A stretch of DNA of 6,796 nt from Elusimicrobia bacterium RIFCSPLOWO2_01_FULL_59_12. Lineage in GTDB: Bacteria > Elusimicrobiota > Elusimicrobia > 2-01-FULL-59-12. Shown one piece after another: positions 1 to 6,307 of the stretch (position 1 is the first letter of the stretch; each line of letters begins with the position of its first letter). The stretch covers positions 1 to 6,796 of the forward strand of contig MGUR01000024.1 of assembly GCA_001800075.1 (NCBI GenBank), in the 5' to 3' direction. A program made the translations under genes and the position numbers. A model generated the notes under the pieces. That model ran no database searches, was not told where the DNA came from, and saw only the letters and a list, made by a program, of their open reading frames with translations.

Positions 1-1
1 C

Positions 2-1156
2 AGCGCGCAGGACCCCCCCGGCGGACAGGCCGCGCGGCCTTTTTGGCGCGCGTGGCTTGAACGCCAGGGCGCCGTGCAGTTCCTGCCGGAATTTTCGCCC
101 GTGGCCTCCGCCCGGCTGATGGCGCGCGCGCTCCCGGCGAACACGTATCGCGCCCATTCGATTTCCGCCTCTGAACTCAGGGAGCTTTCCCCCGGCCGGC
201 AAGCGGCGCGCTGGCGGCGGGCGATCGAGGAACGGTCGTGCCGCCTGCTTCTGGTGCGCATGGCTCCGAACGACACGATGGAAAGCTTTCAAGCGCAAAT
301 CGCCATGGTCTCCAACGCGATCAAACGTTGCCGCCTGCAGGCGTCTTTTCCACGACCGCGCGCGGCTTGGACGGCGAAGACGCCCGGGCCGATGGTCTGG
401 AGCCCCTGGATCGCGCTGGCGATCGTTTGCCTGGCGCCGCCCCTGGCTCTCGGGTGGGCCCGGAACGCTTTTCCGCGCTGGCGCAGCGTTTTTTTTCGAA
501 CGGCCGCGGCCTCCCTCCTGGGCGCTTTTCTGGCCGCCGCGGTCGCGGATCATCCCTATACCCGGCTCTCGATCGTGCCCTTCCGCGGCGTCAAGGCGGC
601 CTTCCTGATTTCATGGGGGCTCTCGCTTTTGGTACTGTATGAGCGGGCTGAGCTGCGCGCGCTGCTCAAGAAGTCCCTGACGCGCAGAGATCTGCTGATC
701 GGCCTCTCGGCGGCCGCGGCGGCGGGGTATGTGATGCTCCGCACCGGGAACGCGGCGGCGGGGTGGAAACCTCCCTGGGAACAGCCCGCCCGCGACCTGC
801 TGGAAGCCGTCCTGGTCGCGCGCCCGCGTTTCAAGGAATTCGTTTTAGGCTGGCCGGCATTGTGGGCGGGTTGTTGTGTTCAAAGTCTTTATTTACAGCG
901 TCGATCACCTTGGGATGGGAGGCTGCTGATGTGGCTCGGAATGATGGGTCCGATTTCCATGATCAATACGTTTTGTCATTTGCATTCGCCTTTGCGCATC
1001 GAGCTCTGGCGGTCGTTTAACGGGCTGGCGATCGGCGCCTTGATCGGAGCGTTCGCCGTCTGGCTCCTCCGCCGCTTTGTGCTGTCCCGGCCGCGCGTTT
1101 CATTCCCCTTCGCCGATTCCGCAGAAGCGCTGGCGTATCCGAAAGGGTCCTCATGA
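2..1156 (+). CDS. DUF5693 family multi-pass membrane protein, C-terminal part (5' end outside window)
   Basis: The frame is open from the first full codon of the window (base 2), giving 384 residues before the TGA at 1154-1156. A GTG at 74 is in frame, but the 24 codons before it look like the same protein, so the true start is probably upstream. The first ~110 residues are soluble and hold the family-like stretch around 152-270 (YRAHSIS..EL..LSP..., then RW.RAIEERSCRLLLVR). From about base 389 on there are six to seven hydrophobic segments, roughly at bases 389-454, 494-550, 590-640, 692-740, 839-898, 923-970 and 1019-1072. The signature NTFCHLHSPL near 965-994 is typical of DUF5693 as I remember it. 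The biochemical role is unknown. In Firmicutes and related groups this family is often encoded beside csaB, as here, which suggests a part in making or exporting the pyruvylated wall polymer. Its last four bases overlap csaB. A T8 run lies at 489-496. I am fairly sure of the family and not of the function. Confidence 0.8.
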   Translation, partial: SAQDPPGGQAARPFWRAWLERQGAVQFLPEFSPVASARLMARALPANTYRAHSISASELRELSPGRQAARWRRAIEERSCRLLLVRMAPNDTMESFQAQIAMVSNAIKRCRLQASFPRPRAAWTAKTPGPMVWSPWIALAIVCLAPPLALGWARNAFPRWRSVFFRTAAASLLGAFLAAAVADHPYTRLSIVPFRGVKAAFLISWGLSLLVLYERAELRALLKKSLTRRDLLIGLSAAAAAGYVMLRTGNAAAGWKPPWEQPARDLLEAVLVARPRFKEFVLGWPALWAGCCVQSLYLQRRSPWDGRLLMWLGMMGPISMINTFCHLHSPLRIELWRSFNGLAIGALIGAFAVWLLRRFVLSRPRVSFPFADSAEALAYPKGSS

Positions 1157-2235
1157 AGCGTCACAAGAAACGCGGCGCCGTCGTCATCGCAGGCTACTAC
1201 GGTTTCGGGAACGCCGGGGATGAGTTGATTCTCTCCACCCTGGTCAGCCGGCTTCAGAAAGAGCAGCCGGGCCGGTCGCTCACCGTGTTCTCGCCCCGTC
1301 CGGAGCGCACCGCCGAAGACCACGGCGTCAAGGCGGTCAACCGATGGAAACCCTGGACGTGGGTCCGTCCGCTTTGGGAGGCCGAGTGTTTCATTCTGGG
1401 AGGCGGCGGTTTGCTTCAGGAGTCGACCGGGCCGTGGAATCACGCGTATTATCTATTTCTGGTGTTCCTCGCGAAGTGCCTGGGCTGCCGGACGGAAGTC
1501 CGGGCCATCGGCGTGGATCCCGTGGGGCGCGGCGGCAACCGGATCTGGACGCGCTGGGTCTTCAATCTGCTGGTGGATTATGCCTCGGTGCGCGACGCCG
1601 ATTCCCAACGCGCGCTGGAAATGATCGGCGTCCGGACGCGCTTATGGAAAACGCCCGATCCGGTTTTCATGCTGGGTCGCATACGGCCTCCCGCGGTCCC
1701 GCGCAACCCGCCCCGCATCGCCTGGGCGCTCTCGTCATGGCCGCAGCGCCCGGGATGGGACCACGACGTCTCTTTCCTGATGCAGCGCGCCGCGCGCGAA
1801 CTGGGGGTTGCTAACGATCTCTTGGTGTTTTTCCCGGAAGAAGATTTGGAGATCGCTCGAAAAATAAGCGCCGCCACGGCGCCTCCGGCGCCGGTTCGCA
1901 CCTGGGAGCGGACCGACGATTTGCTGACCTGGATTCAGGACGCCGACATGGTGATCGGGATGCGCTACCATGCGCTGATCCTGGCGGCGCTCGCGGAAAA
2001 GCCGTTTATCGGGCTGGGCTATCAGCAGAAAATCCGCACGCTTTGCCGCGATTTCAATCAGCCGATGTGGACTTTTGAACGCGGATGGGAGGCCGAGTCG
2101 GTGTACCGTTTGGTGTCGGATTCCTGGAAGCGGCGCCAGACCCTGCCGGACCGCTACCGCAAGCAGATCGCCCATTTGATTCACTCGCCCGCCGAGGCGA
2201 ATGAAACGGCGCGCATTTTCGTCGCGCTGGCATGA
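1153..2235 (+). CDS. csaB: CsaB-type polysaccharide pyruvyl transferase
   Basis: This 360-residue protein is full length for the family. CsaB-type enzymes transfer a ketal-linked pyruvate from phosphoenolpyruvate to a cell-wall polysaccharide; in Bacillus, Paenibacillus and Thermus that group is the ligand for SLH-domain surface proteins. Visible motifs are the N-terminal GYYGFGNAGDE (residues 14-24), the glycine-rich GGGGLLQE (83-90), VRDADS (146-151), PDPV (169-172) and the C-terminal IGMRYHALILAA (268-279) followed by YQQKI (290-294). The Tyr-Gly-Phe of the first motif and the His of RYH correspond, from memory, to residues implicated in catalysis in Paenibacillus CsaB. There is no signal peptide and no clear membrane helix, as expected for a cytoplasmic enzyme. 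The ATG at 1153 overlaps the upstream stop as ATGA, and AAAGGG at 1142-1147 is a plausible ribosome site. Pairing with a DUF5693 gene supports the CsaB assignment over a general exopolysaccharide pyruvyltransferase. The acceptor polymer cannot be read from the sequence. Confidence 0.88.
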   Translation: MKRHKKRGAVVIAGYYGFGNAGDELILSTLVSRLQKEQPGRSLTVFSPRPERTAEDHGVKAVNRWKPWTWVRPLWEAECFILGGGGLLQESTGPWNHAYYLFLVFLAKCLGCRTEVRAIGVDPVGRGGNRIWTRWVFNLLVDYASVRDADSQRALEMIGVRTRLWKTPDPVFMLGRIRPPAVPRNPPRIAWALSSWPQRPGWDHDVSFLMQRAARELGVANDLLVFFPEEDLEIARKISAATAPPAPVRTWERTDDLLTWIQDADMVIGMRYHALILAALAEKPFIGLGYQQKIRTLCRDFNQPMWTFERGWEAESVYRLVSDSWKRRQTLPDRYRKQIAHLIHSPAEANETARIFVALA

Positions 2236-2984
2236 ATGTCTGGCGGCCGGGACATCTGCATGTGCTGATCACCTCGTTTGTGATCGGTTTGTTTGCCAGC
2301 GTGCTGATCGGCCTGCAGCAGGCGCTCGCCAAGGCCGAAGCCTCGGTGAAAAATTCGTTGTCGGCGGTTGTTTTTTTGCAGGACGCGGAGCCGGATCGGG
2401 ACCTCGCCGCGCTGGCGGACACCTTCAAAGCGCAGGATCCGGAGATCGTCTCCATCACGTTTACGTCGAAAGACCAGGCGCTCCAGGAAGCGATGAAAGA
2501 TCCTCATTTGGCGAAATCCCTGATGCTGTTGAAGGCCAACCCGCTGCCCGCGTCCTTCCAACTGCGCTACAGCGACCGCGCCTGGTGGGAACGCTTCGAG
2601 CCGGCGGAGACATTGCGCGGCCAGAGCGCCATCCAGGAAATCCGGTGGGACGCTCAAGCGCACTCGGTTTTCCGCTCCCTTCGCGGCTGGCGCCTGTGGA
2701 CGCTGCGCTTCAGCGCCTTCATGGGGCTGATTCTCGGCGTCTGGGCTTTCATCGGGCTCTACCGCTTCCTTTCGCTGCATGGGAAAGCGCCTGAATTGCT
2801 GATGGGACTGGGCTTGGGCTGGGCCGGCGGCGCGCTCGCCTGGGGGCTCTGGAGCATGGGGCTCCGTTCGATCAAGGCGGACCTTTCCGTGCTGCAGCCT
2901 TTTTGGGTCTGGCTTCTTCCGATGGCGGCCGGCGCGGTGGCCGCGCTGTGCTGCTTCGGGTTGGAGGTGCGGCGTGCGGACTAG
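2232..2984 (+). CDS. ftsX: Short FtsX-like cell-division permease
   Basis: The 250-residue protein has FtsX topology: TM1 at about residues 10-28, an extracytoplasmic domain at 29-153, and three further helices at about 156-177, 188-208 and 222-243. The outer domain carries FtsX-like landmarks: VVFLQDA (46-52), SKDQALQEAMKDP (79-91) and NPLPASFQLRY (103-113). FtsX normally pairs with the ATPase FtsE and passes its conformational change to an outer partner; in E. coli that partner is EnvC, and an EnvC-like gene follows here with an 11-base overlap. Oddities: FtsX is usually near 300 residues, and the cytoplasmic segment between TM2 and TM3 is reduced to about 10 residues, without the usual R-R-E-I-x-I-M-x-L-x-G-A motif that contacts FtsE. 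No ftsE lies next to it. The ATG at 2232 overlaps the csaB stop as ATGA, with no good Shine-Dalgarno, so translation is probably coupled. The family is well supported; FtsE dependence is not. Confidence 0.82.
   Translation: MNVWRPGHLHVLITSFVIGLFASVLIGLQQALAKAEASVKNSLSAVVFLQDAEPDRDLAALADTFKAQDPEIVSITFTSKDQALQEAMKDPHLAKSLMLLKANPLPASFQLRYSDRAWWERFEPAETLRGQSAIQEIRWDAQAHSVFRSLRGWRLWTLRFSAFMGLILGVWAFIGLYRFLSLHGKAPELLMGLGLGWAGGALAWGLWSMGLRSIKADLSVLQPFWVWLLPMAAGAVAALCCFGLEVRRAD
2963..2967 (+). promoter_or_regulatory. Ribosome binding site deciding the envC GTG start
   Basis: GGAGG lies inside the end of ftsX, six bases before the GTG at 2974. It picks this GTG as the start; translation from there gives a short signal peptide directly, and no better in-frame start is seen. 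Confidence 0.75.
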
Positions 2985-4173
2985 GCTGATCGCGGCCCTG
3001 CTGGCGATGGGTTCCGCGGCCCGGGGCGATGTGTACACGACGCTCCTGCAGCGTTACGAAAGCCAGATCAAACAGCAGGAGAGCCGCATGCGGGACCTGC
3101 GCAAGGACCTGTTGGAAAAAGAGCAGGAAGCCAGGCGCTGGCAGACGAAGGCCGAGTCGGCCAAAACCCAATGGACGCAAGCCGGGCTGGCCGTGTCCCA
3201 CGCCCGAAAGATGGTTCGCGACCATCAGGAGCGCCGTTCCAAGGTGCATGCGCTGGCGGAAGCCGCGCAATGGTCGCTTCTGGAACAAACCAGCCTTCGC
3301 GACGCCGCCGAGCTGGAATTGGCGCTCTGGACGATCGAACTCTACAAGCGGCGGCAGGCGCCCCGCTACTTCATGGATTCCGATTCTGTTTCCTATGGAT
3401 CAGGCGTCGTCCTTGCCCATCTCGCCGATCTCTCCGTAGGCGCCCGCGCGCTGGCCGACCGGGCCCAGCAGAAAGAGGCCCACTTGCGGCTGGAAGAGAT
3501 GCGCTGGCGGGAGGAAGAACAAAAGCAGGCCCTCGCGCTGGACCGCTACCGCGGGCAGCAGCAAACCATCTGGCTGCGCTGGCAGGAAGCGCTTCGCAGG
3601 CGGCAAAGCCTGGAAGAAGAGCGCGCCCAGCTGGAACAATCGGCGCAGGCCCTGCGGGTGATGCTGGGGGAACTTCGGTCGCACCGCGATCAAACCGCGG
3701 CGTCCCGGCCGAACACGCCGCAGCGCGCCGCCGCATTTAACGCCCTCAAGGGGACGCTCCCCTGGCCGGCGGCCGGGACCGTCACGCAAAACTTTGGACG
3801 ACATTACTCGGAGTCGCTGCAGCAGCTGGTGATCTCCAACGGCATCAAATTGCAGGCCGAGACCGGCCAGTCCGTCCGGGCGGTCCGGGCGGGAAAAGTC
3901 CTGTTTGCGCAGCCCTTTCAGCAGTACGGTCAGCTGGTGATCCTTCAGCATGCCAACGGCTTGACATCGGTGTACGCGGGATTGGGCCAGACACGGGTCA
4001 AGGAAAGCGATGTCCTGGCCGCGCTGGATCCCGTGGGCGCGGTCGGCGCGAGCCGGTCCTTTTATTTCGAATTGAGGCATGAAGAGCGGCCGATTAACCC
4101 GCTGGCCTGGCTGGAACCGAGGCGCGCCGCCGAAGCGAGCCTGCCCGCCGGCAGGCAGGCTCTCGCGCACTAA
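2974..4173 (+). CDS. envC: EnvC-like murein hydrolase activator (coiled coil plus degenerate LytM/M23 domain)
   Basis: The 399-residue secreted protein starts with a short signal peptide (residues 1-18, likely cut after AARG). Residues ~20-245 are charged, heptad-like helix broken near 124-155, which fits the antiparallel coiled coil by which EnvC docks on FtsX. Residues ~260-380 are a LytM/M23 domain, from LPWPAAGTVTQNFG to NPLAWL. The zinc ligands of active M23 peptidases are missing: the HxxxD pair is Ser288/Lys292, YAH is YAG (334-336), and HLH is Ser-Phe-Tyr (362-364). E. coli EnvC is degenerate at the same places (SLYFEIR there, SFYFELR here) and activates the amidases AmiA/AmiB instead of cutting peptidoglycan. 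I infer the same role, in the periplasm at the septum. Database pipelines may label it an M23 peptidase; catalysis is unlikely. The GTG start at 2974 overlaps ftsX by 11 bases. The last ~20 residues, after the conserved end, are encoded partly by a palindromic repeat. Confidence 0.87.
   Translation: MRTRLIAALLAMGSAARGDVYTTLLQRYESQIKQQESRMRDLRKDLLEKEQEARRWQTKAESAKTQWTQAGLAVSHARKMVRDHQERRSKVHALAEAAQWSLLEQTSLRDAAELELALWTIELYKRRQAPRYFMDSDSVSYGSGVVLAHLADLSVGARALADRAQQKEAHLRLEEMRWREEEQKQALALDRYRGQQQTIWLRWQEALRRRQSLEEERAQLEQSAQALRVMLGELRSHRDQTAASRPNTPQRAAAFNALKGTLPWPAAGTVTQNFGRHYSESLQQLVISNGIKLQAETGQSVRAVRAGKVLFAQPFQQYGQLVILQHANGLTSVYAGLGQTRVKESDVLAALDPVGAVGASRSFYFELRHEERPINPLAWLEPRRAAEASLPAGRQALAH
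4137..4162 (+). repeat. GC-rich 26-base palindromic repeat inside the 3' end of envC
   Basis: The 26 bases form a near-perfect inverted repeat centred between 4149 and 4150. Twelve of thirteen base pairs match; the exception is C4146 against A4153. The core is GAGCCTGCC on the left and GGCAGGCTC on the right. Past it, GCGAG (4135-4139) can also pair with CTCGC (4162-4166) with a small bulge. It is read as Ser-Leu-Pro-Ala-Gly-Arg-Gln-Ala-Leu in the non-conserved envC tail. I recall very similar CCTGCC/GGCAGG palindromes, and LPAGRQA tails, scattered through proteins of uncultured candidate phyla, so this is probably a dispersed repeat. No T-run follows, so it is not an intrinsic terminator. 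Only one copy is in the window. Confidence 0.75.
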
Positions 4174-4194
4174 CCGTGACAGCTAAGAATCCAC

Positions 4195-4200
4195 AGGAGG
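4195..4200 (+). promoter_or_regulatory. Strong ribosome binding site of ctpA
   Basis: AGGAGG sits seven bases before the ATG at 4208, in the only intergenic gap of the window (4174-4207). It is the best Shine-Dalgarno match here, suggesting that ctpA is translated independently of envC and probably at a higher rate than the coupled genes. Confidence 0.8.
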
Positions 4201-4207
4201 AAGTTCG

Positions 4208-5485
4208 ATGAATCGTCATTTTAAACTATCCGGAATCACGGCCGCCGTCCTGCTGGTCTGCTGCCATCCGGCGGTGCGTTCCGCCGCGGACAACACCTAC
4301 GAGAACATGAAGATGCTCGTCGAGGTGCTGAATCTGATCAAGGACAATTATGTGGAAGACGTCCAGACGAAAAAGGTCGTCCACGGGGCCGCGGCCGGCA
4401 TGGTCCGCGTGCTGGATCCCTTCTCGCAGTTTCTCGATCCCGACGCCCACAAGGAAATGAAATCGGAGACCGAAGGCGAGTTCGGGGGCCTCGGCATCCG
4501 CATCTCCATCCGCGAGAGCATCCTGACCGTGATCACCCCGCTTCCCGGGACGCCGGCGTACCGGGAGGGCATCCTGCCGAGTGACCGGATCGTTAAAATT
4601 GACGGCGACACCACCCAGGACATCACCATCGAGCAAGCGGTCAAAAAGCTCCGCGGCGCGCCGGGATCGAAGGTCAACGTGACCATCGCCCGCGAGGGGG
4701 AAAAAGAACTCAAGGAGTTCGCCCTGACGCGGGAACTGATCAAGGTGGAAACCATCACCTCCCGCATGCTCGATGAGCACATCGGCTACATCCGCCTGGC
4801 GGAATTCACCAAAAACTCCGCCGTGGATTTTGACGCCGCCTTGAAGAAGCTCAAAAACGGCGGGATGACGCGGTTGATCGTGGACCTGCGCAACAATCCA
4901 GGAGGGCTCCTGAATGTCGCCGTCGATACCTGCAAGCTGTTTGTCGGGGAAAACAAGCTGATCGTTTACACCGAAGGGCGGCGCCAGCCCCGCCAGGAGT
5001 TTCACGCCAACGCGAAGGCGGCCTACGGCCAGCTTCCCATGGTGATCCTGGTCAATCACGGGTCGGCGTCCGGCAGCGAGATTTTCGCCGGCTGCTTGCA
5101 GGATTTTCACCGGGCGCTGGTGATGGGGGGCGAGACGTTCGGCAAGGGGAGCGTGCAGTCGGTGATCCCGCTGGCGGACGGCAGCGGCCTGCGGTTGACG
5201 ACGGCCAAGTACTATACCCCTTCGGGCCGGACCTTTCATCGTGATGAGAAAACAGGCAAGGGCGGGATCACGCCCGACATCCTGATCGAAGTGACGCGCG
5301 ATGTGGAAGCCAAACTTCAACAGCAGGGCGAAGAGGTGTATGCCAAACAGCCCGCCCCCGCTAAATCAGACGGCAAAAAAGATAAGGACAAGGAGAAGGA
5401 CGACGGCCGGGTGCGCGACGAGGCGCTGGAACGCGCCCAGGAAATCCTCAAAGCGCGCGACGTCCTCATCAAAATGGGGGTGTAA
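4208..5485 (+). CDS. ctpA: S41 family carboxy-terminal processing protease (CtpA/Prc type)
   Basis: The 425-residue serine protease has a signal peptide (residues ~1-27), an N-terminal helical region with LIKDNYVEDV (43-52) and LDPFSQFLDPD (69-79), a PDZ domain at about 90-165 opening with GGLGIRI, and the S41 core at about 190-360. Core motifs are LRNNPGGLLNVAVD (227-240), NHGSASGSEIFAG (283-295) and TFGKGSVQ (310-317). The likely catalytic pair is Ser288 and Lys313, with Gln317; the 25-residue Ser-Lys and four-residue Lys-Gln spacings agree with B. subtilis CtpB. Such enzymes trim or degrade envelope proteins from the C terminus, and several regulate peptidoglycan hydrolases, which fits the EnvC and YibQ-like neighbours. 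The tail (about 372-425) is Lys/Asp-rich and low in complexity, then helical. The start is fixed by AGGAGG at 4195-4200. The substrate is unknown; the envC product, its amidase target and the YibQ-like product are reasonable candidates. Confidence 0.95.
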   Translation: MNRHFKLSGITAAVLLVCCHPAVRSAADNTYENMKMLVEVLNLIKDNYVEDVQTKKVVHGAAAGMVRVLDPFSQFLDPDAHKEMKSETEGEFGGLGIRISIRESILTVITPLPGTPAYREGILPSDRIVKIDGDTTQDITIEQAVKKLRGAPGSKVNVTIAREGEKELKEFALTRELIKVETITSRMLDEHIGYIRLAEFTKNSAVDFDAALKKLKNGGMTRLIVDLRNNPGGLLNVAVDTCKLFVGENKLIVYTEGRRQPRQEFHANAKAAYGQLPMVILVNHGSASGSEIFAGCLQDFHRALVMGGETFGKGSVQSVIPLADGSGLRLTTAKYYTPSGRTFHRDEKTGKGGITPDILIEVTRDVEAKLQQQGEEVYAKQPAPAKSDGKKDKDKEKDDGRVRDEALERAQEILKARDVLIKMGV

Positions 5486-6307
5486 TTGACCCGGCGGCTC
5501 CTGCTCCTGGCCCTTTTGGCCGTCGGGTGCGGGTGGACCTGGAGCCGATGGCGGACGGCGCGCGAAGGCGTGCGTCCGGGCGCCGGCGCCGCCGGGAAGA
5601 TCGTCCCTCCTCCGCCGGAGATCCCGCAGACTCCCCAAGCCGCCCTGGTCATCGATGATGTCGCCTATGACCCGGTGCCGATGGACCGCTTCGCGGAGCT
5701 CGGCGTGCCGCTGACCTTCGCGATCCTGCCCCGCGATAAAAAATCCCAGGCGCTGGCGGACAAGGCCGCGCGGTTGAATTTCCCGGTGATTCTGCATTTG
5801 CCCATGGAGCCGATGGATCTGGCGCACAACAACCCCGGGGGCGCGGCGCTCTACTTGAAGATGAAGCCGGAGGAGCTCCGCCGGCAATTTGAAAAGGACG
5901 TCGCCAGCGTGCCGCATATCCAGGGCATCAACAATCACATGGGCTCGGCCTTTACCGAAGACGTACCCCGGATGACGCTGGTGATGACCTGGATCAAGGA
6001 GAGGGGCCTGTTTTTTCTGGATTCCTACACCACTCAGCGTTCCGTCGCGGCGAAAGTCGCCCAGGCGGTTGGCGTGCCGTGCCTGGTCAACGAGACCTTT
6101 CTGGACAACGAAGACGACCAGGCGGCGATTGAACGCCAGCTGGACGGGGTGCTGAGGCTGGCGATGAAGCGCAAGCGCACCATCGCCATCGGCCATTACC
6201 GGCGCAAACACCTGATCGCCGCGCTGGCTAAAAAGATTCCCGAGTTTCGCGCGCACGGCGTGGATCTGGTAGGCCTTCCAACGTTTTATGAACATCTTAG
6301 GCATTGA
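5486..6307 (+). CDS. Divergent polysaccharide deacetylase family protein (YibQ-like, Polysacc_deac_2)
   Basis: The 273-residue protein belongs to the divergent polysaccharide deacetylase family to which E. coli YibQ belongs. Motifs in order: ALVIDDVAYD (53-62) with the Asp-Asp pair 57-58, LTFAILP (76-82), HLPMEPMD (104-111), NNHMGS (149-154), FFLDS (176-180), FLDN (205-208) and IGH (235-237). The Asp and His residues are placed as expected for a metal site of the NodB-like fold, but enzyme activity in this family is poorly established. The N terminus is a short hydrophobic segment ending in LLAVGC, so the product is exported; Cys15 could make it a lipoprotein, although Ala at -3 is a weak lipobox. 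A proline-rich linker (41-50) follows. The start is a TTG directly after the ctpA stop, in the same frame, with only a G-rich stretch (5476-5480) as ribosome site, so coupling is likely. In Proteobacteria yibQ sits beside envC, often with ctpA between them, as here. Confidence 0.9.
   Translation: MTRRLLLLALLAVGCGWTWSRWRTAREGVRPGAGAAGKIVPPPPEIPQTPQAALVIDDVAYDPVPMDRFAELGVPLTFAILPRDKKSQALADKAARLNFPVILHLPMEPMDLAHNNPGGAALYLKMKPEELRRQFEKDVASVPHIQGINNHMGSAFTEDVPRMTLVMTWIKERGLFFLDSYTTQRSVAAKVAQAVGVPCLVNETFLDNEDDQAAIERQLDGVLRLAMKRKRTIAIGHYRRKHLIAALAKKIPEFRAHGVDLVGLPTFYEHLRH

Noticed and set aside
74..1156. GTG at 74 as the true start of the first gene
   Set aside because: The frame is open to the window edge, no ribosome site precedes the GTG, and DUF5693 proteins are much longer, so the gene is treated as cut by the window.
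2181..3038. Minus-strand open frame of 285 codons opposite ftsX
   Set aside because: Its composition is Arg/Gln/Pro-rich with no motif, and the + strand encodes an FtsX-like protein with clear outer-domain motifs and four membrane helices.
3867..3896. Short tandem of GTCCGGGCG units in envC
   Set aside because: It is two imperfect copies encoding Val-Arg-Ala-Val-Arg-Ala at a conserved LytM position (VxAxxxGxV), best explained by codon choice.
3961..3989. TTGACA, a perfect -35 box, inside envC
   Set aside because: No -10-like hexamer lies at 16-18 bases (the position reads GGGCCA), and the bases encode conserved LytM sequence (GLTSVYAG).
4137..4173. Palindrome at the envC end as an intrinsic terminator
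   Set aside because: No run of T follows the stem, and the operon continues into ctpA after 34 bases; a dispersed repeat is the better explanation.
4226..5320. Long open frame of 364 codons on the minus strand opposite ctpA
   Set aside because: It lies wholly opposite a gene with clear S41 protease motifs, has no recognisable domain, and is expected in GC-rich DNA as a codon-position shadow.
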